DNA of 64,000 bases from Leptasterias polaris (lineage: Eukaryota; Echinodermata; Asteroidea; Forcipulatida; Asteriidae), in NCBI GenBank assembly GCA_037783415.1, contig JAZGTN010000037.1, positions 5,938,501 through 6,002,500 of the forward strand, in the 5' to 3' direction. A model generated the notes under the pieces. That model did not search any database and was not told where the DNA came from. It was given only the letters and a program-made list of their open reading frames with translations. Position numbers and translations under genes: made by a program. Positions 45,292 through 57,437 of this stretch are shown one piece after another (the stretch's first letter is position 1; every line of letters begins with the position of its first letter).

Positions 45292-47180
45292 TTAAAGGGA
45301 CACACCGGCTTCGTTGGGCTATTTTGGCTACAAAATAGACTGAAACATGACTCCCAAGGTCTTCCAGGAATGGAGAAGAACGGTTCCTAAAAGAAACCAT
45401 CAATTTTGTCCGTTTTTGAGCATTTTTCAAAAAACAAAGGTCACATGGGTTATCCGAACCACAATTTTGGTTCGGATAACCCTCGTGATTTTTGGAGTTA
45501 GTTTTACTTCCAGCCGTATACAAATTAATTACTGTACCGAATTCAACTCTGTTTTTTTAACAAGTATTCATGAGTATTTGACAAAAGAAAATACGTATTC
45601 AAATTATGGATACAACTTGTAAATAATTACACAAAATCGAACGTAAGATTTTATTTCAGAGAGTACGAGTAAAGGAAGCGTGTTTTACAGTACACAGCGT
45701 GGGGGCTAGCTACGCGTCACACAGGGGCAATCGTGTAGCTGGCTGGCAGTGTCTCGGCGGGGCTCAGCGCGACGGAAACCCCCGAGCCAAGAGATAGCTG
45801 TACCTGGAAGCCCATGAACGTGGGAGGGGTAGGGAGCGAGACCACCAACTACATTGTTGTCATTGCGGGTTTGTTAGTCGGTAAACCTCGCTGATAGAAT
45901 CCGCTGTTTCAAAATCGCAACGTTTCAATGCTCTGTGTACGTTCCTTCCCCCGATTTGTACCGAATTTCTTGGTAATTAAATAAGATTTATGTCAATACA
46001 TAGGAATACCACTTTTATATTGACGGTGCAATTAGGTTAAACAATTTGTGTGACAAATTACAAAAAACGAGCCACCCCCCCCAAAAAAAACAGCCCCTGA
46101 AAAAGAAATTAAAAATTAAAAGGTGAAATACCTCACTCGAAATTTCTTTTTCCATCTCTCGACTCACAAAATTCCAACAAAATCATTTCTTTTCCTCAAA
46201 ATATTATTTAATTCAATCAAAAAACATAAAATATATATATTTATTTTGTGAACGAAGTGTGTTTTTCTCTAGGTAATGAAATAGATTTTTTCCTAGAAAA
46301 TATATTTGTGTTCCCTCGAACACGGTTTCTTTCCCCCGAATTACGATTTTGTTCCCCAGAAATATGCTTTCGTTCCCTGAAGATACGCAGTCATTTCCTC
46401 GAAATGTGTTTTTGTTCGCACAAAATATACTTTCGTTTGCTCAAAATATGATTTCGTTCCACAAAAATACGCGTTATTTCCACCGAAAGGGGATTTCGTT
46501 CCCTAAAAACAAGCTTTCGTTACCTCGAAATACGACTTTGAATTGTTTGCCCGAAATATACTTTCGTTCATCCGAAATATGCTTTCGTTCCCTAAATTAT
46601 ACCCTTTCGATCGTTCCCTCGCAATGAGATTTTGTTCCCCAAAATTCCTCTTTCGTTCCCTTAAGATAGCTATAGCTTTTGTTCCCTCAAGATAGATTTC
46701 GTTCTCTTAAATTCCAATCACACACCAATTTTGTTAAATTCCCTTGTGAGGGGCGACTTTGAGAGGGGACGAGTTTGTATGTGAGGGGGAGACTTTGCTA
46801 GGGGCGACTTTGTAGTTGGTGACTTTGTAATTGGCGACTTTGCTGGGGGGCGAGTTGACTGGTTTCCGTGTCCGTTGTTTATACACACTTTCAGATGGAT
46901 AACGTAGACTGGATCCTCATGCCTTGCCGTAGTAAACACTTACATAAACAGAGCACCAGTCTACTTGCAACAGTGCGCAGTATGCATCCCGTAAATTTGC
47001 ACTTGCAACGGCTGGTAAAGCGTATACGCTGACCTCTGACCGCTTTTATTTTTTTCGGTCATTTCTCGTTAATTACGTGATATTTTTGTAAACAAAAATA
47101 TATAAAAACCATCTTGAAATAATTGTCTTTGATTCTACTTGACTAAATTACGCAAACAGTTAACCGGTGTGTCCCTTTCA
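45292..47180. mobile_element. Non-autonomous transposon Z (duplication B)
   Basis: Same as 27,340-29,189, with the hairpin at 45,447-45,482. The TTCGTTCCC minisatellite (about 46,150-46,720) has an extra unit near 46,370-46,400. The right end reads CCCTTTCAA, one base off the TTAA of copy A. Confidence 0.8.
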
Positions 47181-47562
47181 AATATTATAGAATACAAATT
47201 TAGGAAAAATATGCAAGTCACATATCGGTCAGCTGCGGAGATTTGCTGAAAAGAAACGGTCTGTGTTGAAGGTCATTCGTTTTTACTAAATTGCACAACC
47301 TTGGCCGGGAAACGAGTGCTCAGTATTTGACGTGCACAATAATAGGCAACTATTGTTTTCACTGTAAACTATTAATGAAGTGCGCCACATGAAGTTACAA
47401 CGTCTTTCAGCTGGGGGAGGAAGGGCGGGGGGTAAAGGGGGTGCACCGTGTTTTGTTCTCACTTAGATAATAAATAATAAACCAGTCTTGTATAGCATTA
47501 GTGTATTAGCGCATTCAGTGCTGTTGTTGTGCCACTTACTGTTTGTTAATTGTGTATTGCTG

Positions 47563-47745
47563 TAAGGGATTATTCTTCCCGCGTGGACATAATTATTCGC
47601 TCCGGATTATCGGCGATATCTCAAAAACGCGACCATCTTTCGAAATGAAATTTTCACAGGTTAGTTTTATGGTTTATATCTACATTTATGTAGGATTAAA
47701 ACAATCGAACAGTTCCAAAAACCAAAGTTGTTCCTTGCCTTTAAA
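47563..47745. repeat. MITE family X, partial copy (duplication B)
   Basis: Counterpart of 29,560-29,732; includes ACATTTATGTAGGATTAAAA, part of which is deleted in A. Confidence 0.65.
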
Positions 47746-50700
47746 TAATAAAAAAGCACAACTAAATATTTGAAAAACACCGTACATAGCTTCAGCCTTC
47801 AAAAAGCTCCACTCTTCGCCTTGAATATTTTTGTGGGTTTTGAGGCATTGAATGGTCATGAGGTATCAATTTATGTTCACGGTAACACCATGTATTTACT
47901 TCGCTGTACAGATTTTGTTCAGATTGCAGATTTTGTTCAGAACTTGCTCATTATTATATTGCCGCGGAGTAGATTTCGGAATTCGGGAGACTACTTAGTT
48001 CTGAATTTCTGAACTGTCCTGCTTATCTGGAAATCTGATGGAACTACTTTTCGCTTTATAGTGGATCGAGTGGACTTCTCGTTATTAACTTCACTGCCGC
48101 GGACTCAGTTCTAATTTGTCTAAATGTTTTGACTAGCTTGAATAATTCATGATGATGTACTGCCTGCGGGGAGAGGTGCACTTTATACGAGACCGTATTT
48201 ATGTGTCTATGTTTAATTTATGATGACGTACTGCCTGGGGAAATCTTCTTCTTATACATAAAGCGAATAAACTATCTTGTGGGACAGTCAATCTAATTAT
48301 CATTGTTCCGTGAAGAGCGCGTATCTTCTACATTACAGAAAGGTTATTTTCAGCAATTAAAAAGGACATCATTGTCAGTGTCACTGTGGCAACTGGAAAT
48401 CTAATTGTGGTGCGCACTATTTGAATTTTTGATAAAGCAGAACCTATCAGACAAGTGGAAAGAAATGTGGGTCAGAAAGAATGTAATACGGGTTCCGGTA
48501 ATGATATGTATGTCGCGGGATTCATTAGTTGCATGTTCCTAAGAGTAATGCGGGCACAATCCAGCTAGCTCATGGAGGGAAATATTTTGCGTTTTTGCAT
48601 TATTCGAGAACGCAACATCCCTAGTAAGGTGTTTTTTTTATACATTTCTCGTATACGCAATATAAGGAGCACTAATTGCTATCAAACCAAACTGATATTA
48701 TTTTTGCGTAACTACTCCCCCAAAAAATCAAATAAAACCATCAAAAACTACTATCAGATGAAAAACTAAACATTGTCAAACACACATGAAAATGTAAACA
48801 CAAGGAAACAAACATTTAACTTGCACGTGTATTTTCATTAGACTCAAGTTCCCCTGGTTATAGTCAATGGGTTAATTAGTATGAATTCTTCCCTCGAGCA
48901 GCACGATCCAAAAGAATTGTTCCGTTGCTTGAGTTTCGCTTTAATTACCCGCTCATTTTAAGTGAATGTAATTTTCAGGGTCTCTCGGTCTCGCCATTGC
49001 GTAGAAACGAGTTAATGTCAAATAATATTAGAGTTCAATATTGTAACTACTGGCTACAGCTGCATTTGATATCACATCTTTATTTCAATTAATCGATATT
49101 CTCAACCTCACCTCAGCCCATCCCGACCCCACTCAGACCCCCCCTTCTAATAAAACAAAATTAAAATAAATAAACAAAATTATAGGTAGATAGGCCTACA
49201 TAAACACACACACCTTTTTGCACATTAAAGTTCCTTGAAAAGTAATTTCGGTCACAAGAAATAATGTTTCGAATCAGTACAGAAAGACACTAGTTCTGGT
49301 GCTATTCCCATTCAAAATGAGAAATTTTGAGACAATTTATTATCTATAGCAAGATCGAGATCACCATACTGCTAATATTCATCATTTGGGAATGAAGCTG
49401 CGAAGCGTCAAATGATTTTCCATACTGGACTCCAATATTAAATTGCGGAACGTCGCGGCATTAAATACATGGCAAGATGATGGTATACGTGACGCGTGTG
49501 GGGTACACAATTTAAATATTGGACAGGTACCCATCCAATGTGGATACTTATCGGACGCGTTTCAGCATCGTTCCGAAAATGGTCGTTCCCCGCCCGATTG
49601 TCCAAACGAAGCAAGGTCGTGTCACGGCACACAAGGTTGTGTCTTACACGGAGTCGTTCACGTTGTAAAGGGTTTTTAGAGTTTTCAAGTCTGGGATGGA
49701 CTGTTTCTATTCTGTGGTTATTGAGAGAAAACAAAATCAAATCAAATGGATCTATACGTATGGAATTTATAAAAACAAGTATCGAGTGCATTTCGTTAGT
49801 GCATTGTCTCATAATAATATAAGCCCAAGGTAAAAAGTGGCTTTTCCGTTCTGCAACAATGCACTCACACTGGCCTATACCTCCAATATTTGCGTAATAT
49901 TGATCGCTGTGTTCGTCATTGTGAATTTCAATAACAACTAATCGTCAGCAGAAAATTAATATCAAGGCTCCAGAGATCACACTTTGACAGACGGACATGT
50001 TTTTACGCGAGTCTTTTTATCTAGCGGCTATACGAGGCTCTTTGGCGGGAAGGATCCAGAAGAACTCCCAGCAGGGTTGCAGGGGAGGACAGGGACTGGA
50101 TCAGCACTATAAACCGTCTTTATACGAAGGCTTAAAGGTGACGTACACCCACGTCCCCTTGTTTCCGAGCTGTTAAGTGGTCGTGGAAAAACCGTAAAAC
50201 TAATAGATAAGTCTTTCCGATCACTTTATGAAAATAGTCTTTTCGATTTGCAGTGTAGTTTCCACGATCCATGACCGCATGTATCATGGAAACCAGGCAG
50301 AGAAAATAGGAAAAGAAATCTTAATTATCATGTTTTATAGCTCGAAAAAGTGGATGGTCACTTCCATTATTCCGTATGTTCATTGTTTTTATAAATCAGT
50401 AGTGTTGTTTCAACCATTTTAATGGTTGGTAATGTAGTGCTTATCTCCAGACCCAGGGTGTTCTGCTTTTAATTGAAGAGACTTTTTATTTTACACTCTG
50501 TGTGTGGAATGGAGTGTGTCAGCCTCATGTGATTGAGTATACAGGTTTTGCCATCCAATTTCCAAATACATCTTCTGAATGATGGCCACCACTTTGATTT
50601 GTCGGTAGACGCCATTATTCGAGGTTTCTTAGCATGTCATGTGTTGTTTGAACATTAAATACTAGACGTCGTCGTCGACGACAAAACTAGAAGCATTAAA

Positions 50701-50893
50701 ATTAGCATATTTTCTTGAATTCTGAATGATTGAATTATTGACCAACTATAGAATGGGCTTAGAAAAGTCCCCCGTAACCCTAGCTTGTTTTGTGTTTATG
50801 TTCAATCAACTGCTACTATACCTTCTTGTATGAAGGGGTTGGCGCTGTGGGCGCCACCCCCTTATCTCCGCGACTAAAATGAAGGTTCACCAA

Positions 50894-53640
50894 TATGAAG
50901 GGCAAATAAACAAAACCCTTATTCTAAAATGAGTGACAAGTAAACAAGTTGAACTCTACTGATGTCATAGGTTGCAACCGAGAGCATATTGCTCTAACAG
51001 CCAGACTCCTATTGGATGATACCCATGTTTACATTCTTACGGACTGTGAAGGGGGTAACCCTGGTGGCAATGTGCCCCTGGTGGCGGTTGATTTGGGTCA
51101 ACAACCAAAATCAGTTAAGTGTAACCTAAATTCACCTTGAAGGGGTCGTCCGGCGTTGTGATGTTAGGCAATAATATATCATTAAAAGAACACCATTGAA
51201 CAAACAAACAAACAAACAAATAAAACCGGCACGATAACTTAAAATCGTAAATTAGCGCTACAGCCCCCTATCTAATAAAACAAATATATTTCGCACCTGC
51301 GTTTGTACGTTACATTACATTCAACATTACATTACATTACAAACAGGCACTTTTATAGCCCCCCCCCCCCCCCAAAGATCGGAGCACTTTAATGCCAACA
51401 ATCTGGTATGACCAGACGGTCAGCTCAAATATCCAGTGATTTTGTCGGCATTCCATTATTCATAGAAACAATTTTTAAATTATTTTTCCTTTGATTTAAA
51501 AATTTAAATGTATACAAATTATGAAAAGCAATAGAAGTCCTCCATCAAAATGACACGGTTGCTCTAATCATGTGCATGTACAGTACGTTTCTAAATCTTT
51601 TATAGCCTACCTTTCAAGGAAAAGTGATGCAGGTTTAATTGCATCCTGCCAGATAATTTGGAGAGCAAATATTAACTGGTGCCATCGGTCGTTTTCTTAA
51701 TCAATTCGGTCTCCTGCGAACCAAGAGAAGAAAGAACGGCTCGATGCAGAGTCGTTAAGAAATGTTCATTGGTGACTACTCTATGTTCCGACAACAAGTC
51801 CCCAAAAACCTCGTGATTTTCATGTTAGGGTTAGGGTGAGGGTTAAGGAAAATACACTAGCGTGTCGGAACAATAGAGGAGTCGGAACATAGGTGTGAAA
51901 CCGCTTCATTTTTTTTCGGAGGGCGTCGAGGTATAATTATCACGCTAGTCTCTGAACCCGAGGCTGATGGTAAAGTGTATGTTGCAAGACTCTTGCAGTA
52001 AGTTAACGGAATCGTGTAGCAAAAGATACCTATAAGGCTTATAATTTTCATCACAATGGTTGCTCTTTCGTCAATATTGAGCAAGTTCGGTTAGCTGACT
52101 AGAGTCGACTAGACTAATAACCATAGTCGATCTAGCTGTCACTCGAACGCTGCATGGTTGAATCAGCTAGTGAATCAGCTAGTCCAACTGGACCAACCTA
52201 GCTCCGGAGCACTGTTTCTCTAGTCAACTAACAAAGTTACGTCATTTTGTCAAGATCGCGTTTTTGAACATTTTTGTCTCTCTTCGATAGGTCGTCGCCG
52301 AATCATAGATATAGAATATAATACCTAGATAGGACGCGCGTACATACGCAGGTTCTGGCATGAGTGCGGCCATTGGTCACGTGAACAAGGTAAAAAGTTT
52401 GAACGCGCATTAGTGACTTACGTTTAAACTAGTGCTTTATTAGTACTGCTGAACATCATCATGGTCGGTCTTTTAGTTCGTGGCTCCCTTACCACCGTAT
52501 TTAATTAGCACTATATTATTTTAGGGAAGGAAATGAGCTTGTTTTAAAAAACAGTATAAAAGACTGGCAAAACTCCTAGTTCTGATGGTTATTTTCGAAA
52601 ATTACAAACATTTTTCACTGATTTGTCGTGATATTTACTACGTTCGCCCAATTATTGTACCTTTTTCTGGCAAGCTTTCATGAGTGACTCAAAAATACGG
52701 GATTGTTTTCCTCCTGTAAAATTAAAAGGGGATAGGCCTAAACCCCGTTTAGAAAAAACAGTTATGTCAATTTTCGCTTCATAAAATTGCATATGCTTGT
52801 ACTAATGGGCGACTGAAGATTTGCTTATAGGCCTACCACATTATTCATGACAGATAAAGGGTTATGGTGGTCGCTTTATATGGGAACATTAGCTGTGTAT
52901 GATATTTCTGTTCTTTTCGTTTCATTTGATTAAAAAAAAACTCTTTAAAAAAATACTTTTCTCATTTTTTGTTTTTTTTTACCTTAGTCCATCCCCCCAT
53001 AAAAAATTCTATTACTAGGCCTTCTCGGTTCTTGCATTAGTGGTTTTCTTTCAAAAGCATTCCAATTTGAGAGGGTTGGTTGCAAGGGTATGGCCTAAGC
53101 CATTCTTTTATGTGTAGAGAATAGAATCATAATATGATGTTATGTAATAACATATGGGCATTAAGGGAATTTGAATGGACGACAAAGAATTCCAGCCGAC
53201 TACACTGTTTTGTTTATGAATGTTCTCAAAACGAATTTTATGAAAACAATTATGAATGTTCTTCATTGGGTAGGTAGGCTACCCATGCTTTTCAGATACT
53301 TGGTATTGGGTGTTCTACCAACCCAGACTTTATGATTTTGCTTTAAATTTAGATAAGATTACTTTATTTTTACGTAATCAGATTTTTATATGAATAAAAG
53401 TGTACTTATTCACAGTGACTGTAGTTAACCTTTTAGCCACTGGACCGCCCAGCCGCCCACACCATAACGCCGTAGGAGGAAACACTCACAAGCTTGTGTA
53501 TTGCAATAAAAAGTAACATCAAAATAAAATTATAGTTCGTGGTACGCATTAGTCAAGTCAATGGCAATCGTTGATATAAATAAATTTTAATTTTCCCCTT
53601 CACACATGACTTGTAACAGTTGTAATGCTAATGATGATGA
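50894..53640. other. Non-coding region right of the duplication
   Basis: No gene recognised. Contains an AACAAACAAACAAACAAATA run (about 51,199), an ATTACATTACATT microsatellite (about 51,310-51,345), a C run (51,360-51,373), a small inverted repeat ATGTTCCGAC/GTCGGAACAT (51,783-51,887) enclosing GTTAGGGTTAGGG, and CTAG-rich DNA around 52,080-52,220. Confidence 0.4.
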
Positions 53641-53645
53641 CATTT

Positions 53646-55768
53646 TGTAATAATAATATAATAATTAAAGATTTGTATAGCGCACATAACTGCCTATAAT
53701 GGCACCCAAGGCGCACAAAGATACACTAGAAACAGTAATTAAATGAAATAATGACAAGTATGGACATGACAGTTAATCGTTTGATTCCTTCATGAGGTAG
53801 GTCTTCAGATTCTTGTGGAACAGTTCAATTGTTTTGCTAGATTTGATGTATGAAGGGAGTGCATTCCACAAACGCGGGGCTGCTGCAGAGAAAGACCTGT
53901 CACCCCAAGACCGCCTCGTTCGAGCTTCCTGGAACTGTTGGACATTTCCTGAACGCAGACCAAGTCTAGAAGATCTCTTCTCCACCAGTAGATCCGACAA
54001 GTACACTGGTGTCTGGTTGGTTCTGATTTTAAAAACCAGGGAAAGTACCTTGTACTTGAGTCTTTGCCTCACAGGCAGCCAGTGTAGATCCTCGAGAACG
54101 GGAGTGATATGATCAGATAACTTTGATCGGGTGACAAGCCGAGCCGCAGAATTTTGGACCTTCTGCAGACGTTTGATGAGAGTGTCGGGCAGACCATTCA
54201 GGGTACTATTGTACATGTCCAATCGTGATGTGACGAGTGCATGGACTGCCTGTTGTGTGTAATGAGGAGTCAGGTAATCCCGGATCCGACGAATGTTCCT
54301 AATGTGATAAAATGCTGATCGGATGCAACTAGAGATTTGGGGTTCCATTGACATGTTGGAATCCAGTGTCAGACCGAGTGAGCGTACTTTGGAAGCCGGA
54401 CTAACACGTGCCTCACCAACTGTGAGGTGGGGAATGATGACCTTCTTCATCTGTTGAGAAGAACCGAAGAAGATAAATTCGGTCTTCGCCTGATTAATTT
54501 TTAAGTAATTCTGTCCCATCCATTTGGAGATATCTGTTATACAGGACTCAAATCTGGCAAGGGTGTTGTCCACATCAGCTTGATTAGGCAGGCACGACAA
54601 ATACAGCTGATTATCATCAGCGTATGTGTGATACATTAAATTATGCGTGTTGATAATCTCACAAACCGGTAAAATATACAGAGAGAACAGTTGCGGACTG
54701 AGCACTGAACCCTGAGGCACAGAACAGTTGAGAGAGACTGGGTCCGAAACGTCATCCTCACCAATGCGAACAGCCTGAGTGCGACCATCCAGGTATGATT
54801 GACACCAACTCAAAGCCAAACCTCCGATACCAACTTCTTGTAGTCTCTGTAGTAAGATACGATGATCTACCGTGTCGAATGCTGAGCTCAAATCCAGTAG
54901 AACTAGTCCTGTCAGCATGCCCCTATCCATGGCCCGTAAGATGTCATTACTCACTCGCAAGACGGCTGTCTCAACTGAATGGTTCTTTCTGTAGGCTGAT
55001 TGGAAAGGATCCTGAAGTGACTGGTCAGCTACACATCTAAGAATGCGTGCAGCAGCTGCTCTCTCGACCACTTTTCCTAAGAATTTCAAGTTAGCTACTG
55101 GTCTGTAGCTTTCCAGTTTCTCCTTATCCAGGTTAGGCTTCTTCAGTAAGGGCCTGATGGTGGCATGCTTCAAGTTCATCGGGAAAACAGCCATAGTGAA
55201 AGACCTATTGACCAACTTCGTAACGAAAGGCACAAATGCATGAACATGTTCCTTGATCAGCCATGTTGGGATAGGGTCTTGTTGACAAGAGCTTGACGGC
55301 GATCGTTTGATGATTTTCTCGACTTCATCCTCGGATGCTACACCAAAGCTGGCCATATCTGGTACTCCAGGCGTAGGCTTTTCACCGATCTCTAGAAATT
55401 GCACCAACGAATCGCGAATCATGTTAGTCTTGCTCATGAAATGCTCTAAATAACTGTTGGCCAATAACCCCTCAGGTGGACTTTGTGGTAATAATATAGA
55501 GTCCCTTTTCTTCTGAAGGAGCTCATCAATGATGGTGAACAGACTGAGCTTTCTGATCTGAAGAACAGCTCTCAACAGCAGATGAATAGAACTGTCTTTT
55601 TGCATTCTTTATGAGCTTAACAACACTTCGGCATTGTTCTAGGTATCTCTTATGTTGAAGTTTTCTTTCTTCAATGGATCTACACCTTCTCCACTTTCTT
55701 TCAAACCTCCGTCTCACTTTCTTTGCAGCCCGAATTTCTTCACCAAAAACACGCTCATGTGTAACCAA
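53646..55768 (-). mobile_element. CR1/L2-like LINE, 5' truncated, with 3' tail
   Basis: Minus-strand ORF 55,605-53,773 (610 aa) holds a complete reverse transcriptase: SYRPVANLKFLGKVVE, DPFQSAYRKNHS, VLLDLSSAFDTVDH (block A), CSVPQGSVLSPQLFSLY, TYADDNQLY (active site, with Asn after the Asp pair), then VRSLGLTLDSNM. The C-terminal region has LEDLHWLPVRQRLKYK and TPVYLSDLL, typical of CR1/L2/Rex1-group LINEs. Upstream, the linker (basic, NAKRQFYSSAVES) continues in another frame to 55,768, so there is a frameshift near 55,540. The endonuclease is missing. The 3' side ends in GCGCTATACAAATCTTTAAT and a short TTA-rich repeat at 53,646-53,690. Confidence 0.92.
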
Positions 55769-57240
55769 AACAATTATTAAATTTCTTTCATTATGATGAT
55801 ACTATCAAAAACTATCGGCTTAGCAATTAATCAGTATGAGTATTTGATGCCAGATAAAAGGCTTCAAAAACTATTGTGTTCATTTTAACTTTATGAAAAA
55901 TAATCGTCATAAAAATTACCGGCAGCCGTTAACTAGAGGCACTTATTGTTTCCTCAGGGACTTAGTTATCCAATGACAATATTCACGAAAAAGACGAGAA
56001 CTGTACAAAGAGCCTAAATAAATAGCCTTGGGTGTCTTTTGAAAATTTCAACCACGATTCAAGTAATTTACTGCTTGTGTCTTGAAATCTAAACATCGTT
56101 TCAGCAAACTCGGGCGGTGTAGGGACAAGGGGGTTAGATCGTTTTCCTTACTAAACTATAGGCCTACTTATCTCATTTGAACTATTCCTGACTCTCCTAA
56201 CTGCATTTTACTTAAATGCTTTGTTCTTTACTTTTAAAAAATCAAACGATGCATGGTCTACGTTCACACAGTTACATTCTCCAATCAATAATGGCGATGT
56301 TCTGGAGGGCATTTTACATGTATATTGTACAATGGTAATATTCAAGTTGGTAAAGAAGTGTATTACACGAAATGGGAGTCTGCATGGTGCCAATGTCATT
56401 AGTTGTCTTTTATGCAATGATGGCCACTTTCTTTCACTTGTTAATTTAAAGAGTAAGTTCGGCGTTCGCGCTAATGGAGTAGACAATTTTCTTTCTGGAA
56501 CTCAGTAGTTGATTGGATTAAGGATACAACTAACATAAATACTTTGGGCAAGGAAGTCATTCTAGCCTATTTGTTCAAACAGAGTCTAGATGGAAGATTG
56601 TTAATCTTATGCTTTTAATTGGTCGATTTCATGTGTATTTTTATATACAAAATAAAAATGAATGAGAGGGGTCCAACCCCGTTAATAGTACTCAGGAAGA
56701 ACTTTACAATAGAGAATGTAAATCTCCAATGATAATATTTCAAATGGTAATTTAAATGGGATAGGTTTTTTTCTTCTGTATTGTGCCATGAATTACTACC
56801 AACTGTCATTTTTGTATTGAATATAGGCCTACTATGATGATCTACAACTTTATTCAACTTTCAGTGAAAAATGACTGTCCCCTTGTGATATAAGATTTTC
56901 AAATGATTCCGTATTAAAGGTGGTTATGTTGAGTTGATGAATCTTGCTTTTTGTTATTTATTCCATGAAATGGGTCTTCAAAATGTACCACAAACCTCTC
57001 AAATAGTATAGCCTTACAGTAGCCCTATATAGGACCCTTCCTCTGTGCTGTACACAGATACTGTAGTGTATTACGAAAGTGAAAGGCCGCCAGGGCTAAG
57101 CCTTACAGTATCATTTAGGCCTATTTTATTTTTTCATCTTCAGCGCGTTACCTTGTTCACGTGACTTTTTAGCGCGTCCATGACGAACCAGGATTTTTGT
57201 GTACGGCTAATGGCGCGTATACGCGCGTCCGACTAATATA
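55769..57240. other. Non-coding tract between LINE and Harbinger element
   Basis: No gene recognised. The last 110 bp (CCTTGTTCACGTGACTTTT and the CGCGTATACGCGCGTCC palindrome) are an imperfect inverted match to 52,330-52,430. Confidence 0.35.
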
Positions 57241-57437
57241 GGGTGCGTTCGATTAGCTTCCCCGGGTCGACCCAGGTCTCCCCCTGGTGCGTTCGATTAG
57301 CTCTGACGTCACTGTGGTGGCTCACCCGGGTGAGCCCCGATTACTCTGGTCGGGCAGGAGGTCATTAGGGGAACGATGACGTCGATGACGTCGTCGACTA
57401 GTCGTTTGGGGGATTGACTGGTAAATAAACACACAAG

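Larger units (their letters stand above)
38836..50893 (+). repeat. Segmental duplication, copy B
   Basis: Direct repeat of 16,243-34,152 in the same orientation. It lacks the hAT-like, CACTA-like and 1095-bp LTR insertions of A but contains a 571-bp solo LTR of its own. Poly-C tracts, microsatellites and small indels differ between the copies as expected of fast sites. Distance between copy starts is about 22.6 kb. Confidence 0.97.

Noticed and set aside
51783..51887. GTTAGGGTTAGGG as a possible internal telomere repeat
   Set aside because: Only two TTAGGG units plus a variant, inside a small inverted repeat; too short to be meaningful.
56221..56508. 95-aa and antisense 92-aa ORFs
   Set aside because: Overlapping short frames on both strands with no recognisable domain or neighbouring exon signals.
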